Made by a program: the position numbers and the translations under genes. From NCBI RefSeq assembly GCF_910594985.1, contig NZ_CAJVCE010000001.1, positions 62,001 through 126,000 of the forward strand: DNA of 64,000 nucleotides. The letters are read 5' to 3'. This stretch comes from Paenibacillus allorhizosphaerae. Lineage in GTDB: Bacteria; Bacillota; Bacilli; Paenibacillales; NBRC-103111. Below, in pieces: positions 46,918 through 55,789 of this stretch; position 1 is the first letter of the stretch; each line of letters opens with the position of its first letter. The notes under the pieces were generated by a model that ran no database searches, was not told where the DNA came from, and saw only the letters and a program-made list of their open reading frames with translations.

Positions 46918-47039
46918 TTCGAATCACTCCTGTTGATGAAGTTTCCGCACTTTATTCCTTCATTGGAACGAATACGTCCGGCTATAATTTCATCTTAATC
47001 CGCTCGGTCACCTTTAAGAATAGAAGAAAAGGAAAAATT

Positions 47040-47057
47040 GGTGTGTAAAAGGGACAT
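47040..47057. repeat. Shared upstream element, copy 1
   Basis: GGTGTGTAAAAGGGACAT matches copy 2 at 15 of 18 positions. It lies upstream of the sulfatase starting at 46917, just past the end of the preceding sulfatase gene. Confidence 0.45.
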
Positions 47058-47068
47058 ACCCGTTGGAT

Positions 47069-48565
47069 TTAGGGATGATTCAGCAGCTTATGTTCAACCA
47101 ACCGTCCGAGAAACGGACTTGACGCACGCAACTCGTTCAGCAAAGTTTCGCGCATTTGCTGCAGCTCCGCCGCGCGAGTCGGATCGAATGCGATGTTTAC
47201 GTTCTCGAACGGATCGGTATCGAGGTCGTATAACTCCTCGATATCTTTATATCGGAATACATATTTATGACGGTGATTCCGTACAGAAATGTTAAAACTG
47301 TCCGTCTCCGGATTCAACTGATCAGGAGTCATAGTTTCTCCGCCAACCCCCGCGCTTTCGTCGCCGCCTAACTTAAAAGTTTCCGCTAAGATGAATTCGC
47401 GGTGTTCCGAGGATGTGCCCTGGAGCACATCTGCGAAGGAACGGCCGTCGATCGGCTGCTTGATGGGAACACCGTTTAATTCCGCTAAAGTCGGAACAAC
47501 GTCGATTAGAGACACGAGAGCATTGCTAGTCCTTTGGGCCGATTCTCCGGCGTTTGCAATAATGAGAGGTACGCGCAGCGCTTCCTCATAGTGAAGCGGG
47601 AACCCTTTCTTCACCAAGCCGTGCGCTCCCATCATATCTCCATGATCAGAGAGAAAGACGATGACGGTATCCTCGTAAAGCCCGTTTTGTTTCAAATAAC
47701 GGACGATTTCGCCGACCTGATGATCGATCAATGCGACGAGACCCAGATAATGGGCAATAAATCGTCTCCATTCCTTCTCGTCCAGCCCTTTCATTTCCTT
47801 GTAAAACTTGGATTGAAGCACTTCCTGGGGCTTATGAACAAGACCGGCCAAGAAATTTTCTGGCAATTGAATGTCCTCCGGCTTGATCAGCCGATCGTAA
47901 GGGGCCGGCACGATTAAAGGAAAGTGAGGTGCATTGTACGAACAAACAGCGAAAAACGGTGTATGCTCCGGCCTGCGGTCCAGCGCTTCGAGAAACTTTC
48001 CGGTTTGCCACGTCTCCAAAAAATGCTCAAGTCTAACTTCCGAAGTGCCGCAGGGTGCCTTATCCTTCTCTCTCAGCTTGCGTATATCTTCGTGCGTCAA
48101 GTTTTCGATATGCGTCGGATGCAGATCATAGCCTTGAGCGGCTGCATACTCCCGATATTCTTCGATAAAACGTCCGCGGTCTCTCCCATCGATAACAGCC
48201 GGGATTGCCGATATATCGTCATAATGCTGTCTGGCCGGCGTAGTGCCCGGCACATGCCATTTTCCCGTATAAATCAAGTGGTATCCTGCGTGCTTGAAGT
48301 TTTTTACCAGCCCTTCGTCGCGCAGATCCTCGCGGATGCTGCGCCAATTGCCCGTCACATGGTGAGCATGCGGCATCAAGCCGCTCCACAGGCTGGCCCT
48401 GGCGGGACAGCACAACGGATATGCCGTATAGCAGCGATCCATAGAAATCCCTTCGCCAGCGAGGGCGTCGATATTTGGCGTAACGGATGCCGGGTTGGCG
48501 TGGCAGCCCAACGTATCCCAGCTTTGTTCGTCGCTCATGATGATGACCACGTTTTTTCGTTTCAC
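47069..48565 (-). CDS. Cytoplasmic Cys-type sulfatase
   Basis: A 498-residue sulfatase with formylglycine site CCPARAS (modified Cys at residue 52), first metal motif IIMSDEQSWDTLG and second LSDHGDMMGAHG. GKWHVPG and YNAPHFPL are further active-site positions. The start is taken as GTG at 48565 because AAAGGGG lies 9 nt upstream; the ATG at 48592 has no clear ribosome site but remains possible. There is no signal peptide under either start. It lies between two other sulfatase genes on the same strand. A repeated element lies about 60 bp upstream of its start. Confidence 0.9.
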   Translation of the reverse strand: MKRKNVVIIMSDEQSWDTLGCHANPASVTPNIDALAGEGISMDRCYTAYPLCCPARASLWSGLMPHAHHVTGNWRSIREDLRDEGLVKNFKHAGYHLIYTGKWHVPGTTPARQHYDDISAIPAVIDGRDRGRFIEEYREYAAAQGYDLHPTHIENLTHEDIRKLREKDKAPCGTSEVRLEHFLETWQTGKFLEALDRRPEHTPFFAVCSYNAPHFPLIVPAPYDRLIKPEDIQLPENFLAGLVHKPQEVLQSKFYKEMKGLDEKEWRRFIAHYLGLVALIDHQVGEIVRYLKQNGLYEDTVIVFLSDHGDMMGAHGLVKKGFPLHYEEALRVPLIIANAGESAQRTSNALVSLIDVVPTLAELNGVPIKQPIDGRSFADVLQGTSSEHREFILAETFKLGGDESAGVGGETMTPDQLNPETDSFNISVRNHRHKYVFRYKDIEELYDLDTDPFENVNIAFDPTRAAELQQMRETLLNELRASSPFLGRLVEHKLLNHP

Positions 48566-48625
48566 AGGCGCAAGCCCCTTTCTAACGTTCATGCTCTATC
48601 TTATTAAAACCAAATATGGAACACC

Positions 48626-48643
48626 GGTGTGCAATTGGGACAT
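48626..48643. repeat. Shared upstream element, copy 2
   Basis: GGTGTGCAATTGGGACAT, nearly the same as copy 1 (47040) and similar to copy 3 (55690). It lies between two sulfatase genes, upstream of the one starting near 48565. Confidence 0.45.
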
Positions 48644-48667
48644 TTCGTTCGAATCGAAAAGAATTTT

Positions 48668-50206
48668 TCAATGTTCCGGTTTCACAGCTTCTTTCTTCTT
48701 TTGTTCGTAATTCAGATTGACGGTACGGTTCATCGGAAGGCGGTCCTCTTTCGCAATCGACCACATGAGCAGCTTCCGCTCCAGTTCGTTTCGAATCCGA
48801 TCTTGAGCAGGGTTGCCGAACAAGTTCGTTAGCTCGTCCGGATCGTTGTTCAAATCGTACAACTCGCCTTCCCCGCTTGCATATACATTCAGCTTCCAGT
48901 CATGGGTACGAATGCTTTTCCCTTTGCCCATCCATGCGTCACGGTAGGCGCACCATACAAAGTAACGCTCGTCGAACGGGTGCTCCGGCCGGACGGTAAT
49001 ATCCGATAGCTTGATCGGCTCCCCCTCTTCACCGCTTTCGATCACGACATACTCTCTCGGAGCGTACGGCTTTCCCTGAAGAAACGGCGCCAGACTACGG
49101 CCTTGGCAGCCGTACGGTACGGGCACGCCGGCCAAGTCGAGGATCGTTGGCATAACGTCGATCAGCTCGACCATATGATCGGTTCGTTTCGGTCCGTTGT
49201 ACCCCGGCGCATATACGATAAACGGCACATGGGTGAACGAATCGTAGAACGCGTTATGCTTCTGAATGAGTCCATGCGCCCCCATGGAATCCCCGTGATC
49301 GGAAGTGAATACGATAACCGTATTTTCCATCAGTCCAAGTGATTCCATCTTCGCAAAAATTTTCGCGAGTGTGTCGTCAATAAATCTGATCATTCCGTAG
49401 TGAATGGCACGCACCTTGCGGATCAGGTCGTCATCGGCGCAATCCATCGCATCCATGATGTGCATTACCTTCTGTCGCTCCGGCTTACCGTCGAGATTGT
49501 CCTTGGGAGGCAGCGGCACGTCGGCCGGGTTAATCAGGCTGGCATACGGCTCCGGAACTTGGTACGGCGTATGCGGATCCGGGAACGAGAGCCAGGTTAA
49601 AAAGGGCTTCTCCGGGTCCCTCACTTCCTCCAAATAATCGATCATCGATTGTCCGATAAGGTACGTACCGCATTTCTCGGGCCGGGCCGGGTTCGTTCCA
49701 TGCCCCAAAGGGCTCGACCAGCAGTTACGCTGCGCCCATTCGTGAGCGGCTTTCACCTCCGGATCGTTCCGGTATCCGTCGACCATATGGCCATGCTCGG
49801 CCAGTCGGACATGGTCGAACACCTCTCGCAGCAGACTTGATTTTTCCGCTACAGCTCCCGGATAATACGATTTTGTCGCATCATTCATAAAGGCGTGATT
49901 TTTTCCGATGATCGCGGTCTGGTACCCGTGTTCCTTCAACACCTGTGGAAGCGTCGTCTCGTTCGGGTTGATCAGCATATGATTGGCGTGCACCCCGATC
50001 GTCGAAGCGTACCGGCCGGTAAACATGGAAGAACGCGACGGCGAGCAAGCCGGATAATTACAAAACGCAAGATCAAAGACGACCCCTTGTTCGGCCAGAC
50101 GTTCCAGTGCAGGGGTTTTCAGCACCGGATTGCCATACAAGCTCAGCGTTTCCGCTGTTTGCTGATCCGTTTCGATCAATACAATGTTAGGTTTTGAACT
50201 GGACAT
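48668..50206 (-). CDS. Cytoplasmic Cys-type sulfatase
   Basis: A 512-residue sulfatase. The formylglycine site is CSPSRSS with the modified Cys at residue 54. Metal motifs are IETDQQTAETLSLYG and TSDHGDSMGAHG, with GKNHAF and FPDPHTPY at active-site positions. The start at 50206 has AAAGGAG 8 nt upstream; a GTG three codons earlier overlaps that site. There is no signal peptide. It follows the solute-binding gene ending at 50232 by 25 bp, so the two are co-transcribed. This links uptake and desulfation directly. Confidence 0.92.
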   Translation of the reverse strand: MSSSKPNIVLIETDQQTAETLSLYGNPVLKTPALERLAEQGVVFDLAFCNYPACSPSRSSMFTGRYASTIGVHANHMLINPNETTLPQVLKEHGYQTAIIGKNHAFMNDATKSYYPGAVAEKSSLLREVFDHVRLAEHGHMVDGYRNDPEVKAAHEWAQRNCWSSPLGHGTNPARPEKCGTYLIGQSMIDYLEEVRDPEKPFLTWLSFPDPHTPYQVPEPYASLINPADVPLPPKDNLDGKPERQKVMHIMDAMDCADDDLIRKVRAIHYGMIRFIDDTLAKIFAKMESLGLMENTVIVFTSDHGDSMGAHGLIQKHNAFYDSFTHVPFIVYAPGYNGPKRTDHMVELIDVMPTILDLAGVPVPYGCQGRSLAPFLQGKPYAPREYVVIESGEEGEPIKLSDITVRPEHPFDERYFVWCAYRDAWMGKGKSIRTHDWKLNVYASGEGELYDLNNDPDELTNLFGNPAQDRIRNELERKLLMWSIAKEDRLPMNRTVNLNYEQKKKEAVKPEH

Positions 50207-50231
50207 GGTCTCCACTCCTTTATATATGCAG

Positions 50232-51563
50232 CTATTTCATCGAATTGATATGGTTCTCGATGTCTTTATTGGCCAATTCCCCGGCTTCTCTCAAAGCGGT
50301 GTTGATGTCGACGTTGTCCAAAGTCGCTCTTTGCAGTGCGGTAGAAAGCTGTGTAACGACATAATCGTCGTATAATGTAAACGGTCTTGGCCGCGCGGGC
50401 TGCAGCGACGTAACGGCTTTCACATTTTTGCCGGACAACTGCTTCAAATTCGCCCCGTATTGATCGCGGATCGCATTATCTTTCAAGACGGTCAAGCGGC
50501 CTTCTTTGTTATAGAATGTTTGCATATCATCCGACATCAAATAGGCAATCACTTTGAAAGCTTCGTCCTTATGAGCGGATGACGGTGTAATCGAGTAAAA
50601 AGGCGTATTCACCTGGGTGCCCGTTCCAGGCAATTCGCTGAAGGTCGGCATCGTTACCATGTCCCATTGAAGCTCGGAATCGGGTATGGCCATCAGGTTG
50701 TTCAAAAAATTAATATGCCCGATGAACATAGCGAGCGTCTTATCTTTGAAAAATAGCGCACCGTTTCCAATCGCTTTCGAAGGCTTATTGCCGGATACGT
50801 CATATACCGCTTTCAACGTGGAAATTAATTTTTGCCAACCGTCAGAGGTCGTAATCGCTTTATTCGTTTTCGTATCGACAAAAGGCAGTGACAATTGGCT
50901 GTTATTGATAGGGAAAAACCGGTCAAAATCAAGTCCGCGGTATTCGGTGCCGTTATCCGTCTTGCTAACCCCTCGCGCGACCGTCAATATTTGATCCCAT
51001 GTCATGCCGTCCTTCGGGTAGGGTACTCCGAACTTATCGAAGATCGCCTTGTTGTAGACGAGCAACAAAGTCGCCATGCTTTCCGGCATGATTTCGATTT
51101 TGCCGCCGGAGGAATAGCTTTTGACCGTTTCGAGAATGGACGGGTGCAGCCTGCCCATATCGAAGTTATATTTTTTGATCAGCGGAGATAAATCTTCGAA
51201 TACATGAAGGAGCTGCAGCTTCCCGTACCAACCGGGGACTGCGTAGAAAAGATCGGGCACGTTCCCGGCGGAAAGCAACTCTCCCATTCCTTCCGGACCG
51301 CCTTTGCTCGGCACGAGCCGCTCTAAGGTGACATTGGGAAATTTTTTCGCGACAGGTTCCTGAACGAATCTGGCATACACATCGTCGGGGTATGGAAAAT
51401 ATATTTTTAATGTCACTGGCTTATCGACTACATCTATTGACCCCACCGATATTTCGTTTTTCCTGTCTTCTGCCGCTTCTCCGGAACCCCCTGGGCTGCA
51501 TCCGGCCATCGCCAATGCAAGCGAAGCTAAGGTAACAACCTTCCACCGATTTCTCTTTTTCAA
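50232..51563 (-). CDS. Extracellular solute-binding lipoprotein (orphan)
   Basis: A 443-residue family-1 type solute-binding lipoprotein. The signal peptide MKKRNRWKVVTLASLALA ends in the lipobox MAGC, then a Gly/Ser/Glu linker. The body has LTLERLVPSKGG-like and FDKFGVPYPKDGMTWDQILTVA patterns shared with the protein at 60231. The TTG start has GGGAGG 9 nt upstream. There is no permease next to it. It heads a unit that continues into three sulfatases, the enolase-type enzyme and GH2, and is divergent from an AraC regulator. A cre-like site lies 25-40 bp before its start. Confidence 0.92.
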   Translation of the reverse strand: MKKRNRWKVVTLASLALAMAGCSPGGSGEAAEDRKNEISVGSIDVVDKPVTLKIYFPYPDDVYARFVQEPVAKKFPNVTLERLVPSKGGPEGMGELLSAGNVPDLFYAVPGWYGKLQLLHVFEDLSPLIKKYNFDMGRLHPSILETVKSYSSGGKIEIMPESMATLLLVYNKAIFDKFGVPYPKDGMTWDQILTVARGVSKTDNGTEYRGLDFDRFFPINNSQLSLPFVDTKTNKAITTSDGWQKLISTLKAVYDVSGNKPSKAIGNGALFFKDKTLAMFIGHINFLNNLMAIPDSELQWDMVTMPTFSELPGTGTQVNTPFYSITPSSAHKDEAFKVIAYLMSDDMQTFYNKEGRLTVLKDNAIRDQYGANLKQLSGKNVKAVTSLQPARPRPFTLYDDYVVTQLSTALQRATLDNVDINTALREAGELANKDIENHINSMK

Positions 51564-51588
51564 TGCTTCCTACCTCCCTTTACGCTTC

Positions 51589-51603
51589 ATGTAATCGCTG
51601 CCA
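51589..51603. promoter_or_regulatory. Candidate cre (CcpA) site before the SBP-sulfatase unit
   Basis: ATGTAATCGCTGCCA fits WTGNAANCGNWNNCW at every fixed position. It lies in the 170-bp region shared by the divergent SBP and AraC genes, close to the SBP start, where CcpA would block transcription when preferred sugars are present. Confidence 0.5.
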
Positions 51604-51733
51604 CACAAACGGTTAAGGAATATGTTACAATTAAAAAAGTAGCATTTGGCCATGGCTCGCGATATAAATGTACCGGTTTAGGATTATTCAATTTCGAATA
51701 TTTTAAAATACATTTATAGGGGGGGATACGCGA

Positions 51734-52639
51734 ATGGCCATATTAAGCAGAATCAAATTTGTCGAGGACTTCTTATTGCGTATGGCGTGGGTCAACGACA
51801 ATCACGTGGAAGCCCATGTTGAATTTCCAAGAGCAAGTTATGCAAAAACGATCATATGGGTCGTCGTGGACGGTAAACGAACCATTGAAGTTAATGGTAT
51901 TTTATATGAGGTGCAGGCGGGGGATATCGTCGTCATTCCTCCGCAAACGCCCCGTACCGTATTGAAAGGCGATCCGGCTTCCGATCCGATTCGCTACTAT
52001 TCCATCGGCTGCGACCTCAAGGTCGGTTCTCTGCATTTTGTCCAGCTTTACAAAATGCCCGTGATTACGAGCATAGAGGATGCGGCAGCATTCCGGGAAA
52101 TGTCCCGCCTGTCCGCACAGCTGTCAACGGAAGCGATAAGTGTAATCAATATGCTCCATGCGTTGAATCAGCCGAAACGGATCATCAGCAGAGTCAATAC
52201 CGAGGAATCGGCCGCACTGCTTGCTCTGAGCGCTACGTTCCAGCTATGGTTCGCTCGATTCATCGGGTTGATGCAGCCCTATTTGCCAGCCGAGCCTCGG
52301 GATATCGATCCTCGGATTAGCGAGCTATGCGCATATATGCAGCAAAATATCGGCAGGAAGCTGACGCTGTCCGATTTGGCGAAATTCGTATTTTTGAGCG
52401 AAAGCCATTTAAGGCTTCTTTTTCGTAAAACGGTTGGCGTTGCGCCCATGGCGTATTTCCGGCAGCTGCGCCTTCAGCGTGCGAAGGAGCTGTTAGTCAA
52501 TACGGCGTACACGCTGAAAGAGGTTGCGGAAATGACGGGCTTCGACACACTGAACCAATTCAGCAGAATGTTTAGCAGTTACGAGGCTATATCGGCCAGC
52601 AATTACCGGAAACGCTATTATGGTGGCGTACAGGGTTAG
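51734..52639 (+). CDS. AraC-family transcriptional regulator
   Basis: A 301-residue regulator: an N-terminal cupin sensing domain (about 1-150, with GDIVVIPPQTPRTV) and a C-terminal double HTH with LTLSDLAKFVFLSESHLRLLFRKTVG and LKEVAEMTGFDTLNQFSRMFSSYEG-like residues (FSSYEAISASNYRKRY). AGGGGGGG precedes the ATG. It is divergent from the SBP-sulfatase unit at 51563 and convergent with the sulfatase ending at 52651, only 11 bp away. It is the only plus-strand gene in this half of the window and is the best candidate for the local regulator of the sulfatase units. Confidence 0.92.
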   Translation: MAILSRIKFVEDFLLRMAWVNDNHVEAHVEFPRASYAKTIIWVVVDGKRTIEVNGILYEVQAGDIVVIPPQTPRTVLKGDPASDPIRYYSIGCDLKVGSLHFVQLYKMPVITSIEDAAAFREMSRLSAQLSTEAISVINMLHALNQPKRIISRVNTEESAALLALSATFQLWFARFIGLMQPYLPAEPRDIDPRISELCAYMQQNIGRKLTLSDLAKFVFLSESHLRLLFRKTVGVAPMAYFRQLRLQRAKELLVNTAYTLKEVAEMTGFDTLNQFSRMFSSYEAISASNYRKRYYGGVQG

Positions 52640-52650
52640 GCCATGTTCCT

Positions 52651-54138
52651 TCATCCTTTGTTTGCTATTTCCTCTATCGCTTCATTCAGCCTTATTTCGG
52701 AATCGACTCCTCTCATCGCCTTAGTGTGAGGGGCAATTCGCCGTGCGACCGGCCCGCCGCCACTTGTAGAACGGATCAGCTCGTTCACATCGACAAGATC
52801 GGAACGCCAACTAAGCAGCGTCTGAACGAGCAAGTTGCGGATTTCACCGTATTCGGGCCGCTCATACAAATCGCTGTGCTCCGTAGGATCGGCAAGCCTG
52901 TCGAACAGCCTCCCCTTTCGCTCTTCGAAGTAGTATTCCAGCTTCCACCGCTCGGTCGCAATGGCCGCCGATTTGTACAGCGTCGCCACGGCGCATCTTC
53001 TCGGGGACGGCAGCCCTTGTGCTAGCGGGGTGAATAAATCGAACCCCTGGATATACGGCGACGACGTACCTGCCGCGGCGAGCAAGGTGGCCGGGATGTC
53101 GTTCCATATGGCAAAATCCCGCTTCTCGCCGGCGGGCAGCGTTCCCGGCATGCTCATGATAAACGGGATGCGCCAAGAAGCGTCGTAATAGTTATGCTTA
53201 TCATTAAAGCCGTGATCGAACATCTGCAGGCCGTGATCCGAAGTGAACAGGATAAGCGTGTTTTCCCGTAAGCCGCTCCGGTCCAAGTAGGCGATCAGCC
53301 TTCCGATCTGCTCGTCACAATAAGCCGCCGAACCGTAGTACAGCTTGCGAATCCGATCGACTTCTTTCAACCGTTCATCACGGTCAGACCTCCCGGATTG
53401 CTCGTGGAGATGCTTCAGTCCATTGCGTACCGGCCTCTCTCCCGTATCGTCTGCCATTAAGCCGAGCAGCTTCTTCAGATGAAGCGGGAAAGCGGATATT
53501 TCTCCTTCCTCATAACGAATGGGCGGAAGCACGGTCGAGTCATACAACTCTGCAAACCGGCCCGGAGGATCGAACGGCTCGTGTGGGCTAACAAGGGAGC
53601 AAAATGCGAAAAACGGACCTTGGCCTTCGGCAACCGCACGTTCGATTTCGCTTATAGCCGTATCGACAAGGAACGCGTCCATGAACAACGACTCCGGCAC
53701 CGGATTGGGCACTCCGCTGCTTTTGCGCGGGTAGCCGTGACTGCGAATATGTTTGGCATACGCATCGTCCCCATCGTTCGATTTTTCCGTCACTTCGTGG
53801 ATTATATCGAATGAATCAGGGACAGAGCCGAAGTGGGTTTTGCCGATCATCAGATTCGTGTAGCCCTGCTCCTTCAGCAAATCGGGAAACATCGGCAGCG
53901 GATGCTTGCGCCGAATACCGTTCTCGATACACCCGTGAATCGGCGTATGGAGACCGGTCATCAGACTGCAGCGTGCAGGGGAGCAGACCGGCGACGACGT
54001 ATGCGCCTGCTCGAACAGGACACCTTCCGATGCCAATTTGTCCAGATGAGGCGATATTGCGAAAGGACTCCCCATACAGCGCAAAGTATCCCAACGCTGA
54101 GAATCGGTTGTAATGAGAACGATATTCGGTGTATTCAT
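52651..54138 (-). CDS. Cytoplasmic Cys-type sulfatase
   Basis: A 495-residue sulfatase with formylglycine site CSPARCS (modified Cys at residue 52). Metal motifs are TTDSQRWDTLRCMG and TSDHGLQMFDHG, with GKTHFG and SPHEPFDP near the sulfate pocket. There is no signal peptide. AGGAGGCGGAGC lies before the ATG. It is the last of three sulfatase genes running from 57223, 18 bp after the previous one. It ends 11 bp from the convergent AraC gene, with no room for a normal terminator. Confidence 0.92.
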   Translation of the reverse strand: MNTPNIVLITTDSQRWDTLRCMGSPFAISPHLDKLASEGVLFEQAHTSSPVCSPARCSLMTGLHTPIHGCIENGIRRKHPLPMFPDLLKEQGYTNLMIGKTHFGSVPDSFDIIHEVTEKSNDGDDAYAKHIRSHGYPRKSSGVPNPVPESLFMDAFLVDTAISEIERAVAEGQGPFFAFCSLVSPHEPFDPPGRFAELYDSTVLPPIRYEEGEISAFPLHLKKLLGLMADDTGERPVRNGLKHLHEQSGRSDRDERLKEVDRIRKLYYGSAAYCDEQIGRLIAYLDRSGLRENTLILFTSDHGLQMFDHGFNDKHNYYDASWRIPFIMSMPGTLPAGEKRDFAIWNDIPATLLAAAGTSSPYIQGFDLFTPLAQGLPSPRRCAVATLYKSAAIATERWKLEYYFEERKGRLFDRLADPTEHSDLYERPEYGEIRNLLVQTLLSWRSDLVDVNELIRSTSGGGPVARRIAPHTKAMRGVDSEIRLNEAIEEIANKG

Positions 54139-54156
54139 GCTCCGCCTCCTGTTCGT

Positions 54157-55650
54157 TTACGGCAGCATCGTTTTTTGTTCGATCAGTCTTGCGGAATCTT
54201 CAGCCAAATCCGCACATGCAACCATATTTTTATGCAGCCGGGCTCTCATATCTTGCAAAACATCCCTCATATCCGGCTCGTGAATCAAATTTTTGAGCTC
54301 GAACGGGTCAGCGGACAAATCGTAAAGCTCATCGCTATCATCCAAATGGGCCGCATATTTATAGGATCCATGATACAGCACCCGCTGAATGTCATCGTGG
54401 TTAATATGTCCGAAGTGCATCGCCATTAAATCTTCCCTCCAAGGCGACGCCGGGTTGTTGAGCAGCGGTACAATGCTTTTTCCATCCATGTGGGAAGGTA
54501 CTGGGACGTCCGCCATTTCCAGCACTGTTGGTACAATGTCCATGTTTGAAACGAGCGCGTCGAGCTTCACGCCTTTCTCCGATGCACCCGGCATTCTAAC
54601 GGCAAGCGGAATGCACATCGTTTCTTCCGTCAACATCGAATCTTTGTCGAACAGCCCTCCGTTCGAGCCGAGAATATCGCCGTGATCGGCCGTATAAATG
54701 ACGATTGTGTTTTCCAACAGCCCCGTTCGTTCTAGAGCGTCCAATACTTTACCGAGCGCTGCGTCCGTCTGAGCGAACGTTTCATACGCTCTCGCCACGA
54801 TAGGCTGCCATTGTTCCCAATCGGTATAGCCTGTCGTGGTTCTCCACTTATTTCTATCTTTTTGATGATACCTCGGACGGTCCTCGAACGTATTTCTGAA
54901 ATTCGGATATTCGGGAATTTGCTTCGGATCGATCGTATCCTTGAAAGGTTCGGCGACGATATAAGGCTGATGCGGCCCCCATACGTCAACGCGCATGACG
55001 AAAGGCTCTCCATCCTGTGCTCTCTGCTCCAGCCAATCGCAGGCAAGCTGCGAAATAAAGTAAGCTTCCATCGTTTCCTTAGGGGATTTGACGACTGCGG
55101 TCGACGCTCCCTTGAACCCGCTCGGATCCCCCCCGGCAAATCGGGTAAGACGTGTCAAATTGAAATTCTCCAACTTTTCCCCCAAAGTCCATTCCACATC
55201 GACTACCGGATCAGGAAGATTGAAGCGTTTCAAATAGTCCGCATATTCCGGCGAACCGTAAGGGTTGCCGTAACCGGGCAGGGAAAAACCTTCAAACCCC
55301 AATTTCATCGGTCCGGGCATACCGGCATGCCATTTTCCGAAATACCCCGTCCGGTAACCGTGTTGCTGCAAATATTGATTAAACGGTTTGATTCCCGGCA
55401 AAAATTGTTTGCTTAAGCTTTTTTCATCATTTCTTGTAATACCATGCTTATGGGCGTAAACGCCGGTAGCCATACTTGCTCTCGCCGGAGAACACAGCGG
55501 CGTAACCGTATAGGCGCGGTTAAACACGGTTCCTTCCGCTGCTATTTTGTCGTATGTGACTAGTGTCGGCTTCGGGCCCGCGGTGTCCTTGTAATGCTTC
55601 CACGTAACATGATCCTGCACCAACCATACGATATTCATTTTATTTTGCAC
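54157..55650 (-). CDS. Cytoplasmic Cys-type sulfatase
   Basis: A 497-residue sulfatase with formylglycine site CSPARAS (modified Cys at residue 53). The first metal motif is unusual, VQDHVTWKHYK, keeping one Asp. The second is TADHGDILGSNG. GKWHAG and WGPHQPY are active-site positions. No signal peptide. The GTG start at 55650 is preceded by AGGAGG about 11 nt upstream; ATG 55638 is possible. It is the middle gene of three sulfatases, 139 bp after the one ending at 55790, and that gap contains the third copy of the shared upstream element. Confidence 0.91.
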   Translation of the reverse strand: MQNKMNIVWLVQDHVTWKHYKDTAGPKPTLVTYDKIAAEGTVFNRAYTVTPLCSPARASMATGVYAHKHGITRNDEKSLSKQFLPGIKPFNQYLQQHGYRTGYFGKWHAGMPGPMKLGFEGFSLPGYGNPYGSPEYADYLKRFNLPDPVVDVEWTLGEKLENFNLTRLTRFAGGDPSGFKGASTAVVKSPKETMEAYFISQLACDWLEQRAQDGEPFVMRVDVWGPHQPYIVAEPFKDTIDPKQIPEYPNFRNTFEDRPRYHQKDRNKWRTTTGYTDWEQWQPIVARAYETFAQTDAALGKVLDALERTGLLENTIVIYTADHGDILGSNGGLFDKDSMLTEETMCIPLAVRMPGASEKGVKLDALVSNMDIVPTVLEMADVPVPSHMDGKSIVPLLNNPASPWREDLMAMHFGHINHDDIQRVLYHGSYKYAAHLDDSDELYDLSADPFELKNLIHEPDMRDVLQDMRARLHKNMVACADLAEDSARLIEQKTMLP

Positions 55651-55689
55651 GATTCAACCAACCTCCTAAGATCTGCGTCGGGGAAAACA

Positions 55690-55708
55690 GTATGGAATTG
55701 GACATTCC
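55690..55708. repeat. Shared upstream element, copy 3
   Basis: GTATGGAATTGGACATTCC resembles copies at 47040 and 48626 if one base is gapped. It lies 40-60 bp upstream of the sulfatase starting at 55650. Confidence 0.35.
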
Positions 55709-55789
55709 GGTTACTCTATATCCGCCTGAGTCAACGCTGCTTAATGCCGGAAAGAACCGGCTGTTCGGTAATCGGCGGACCCGCAATGC

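Noticed and set aside
47924-48607. A 227-codon plus-strand ORF
   Set aside because: Antisense to a sulfatase gene with intact catalytic motifs; not a separate gene.
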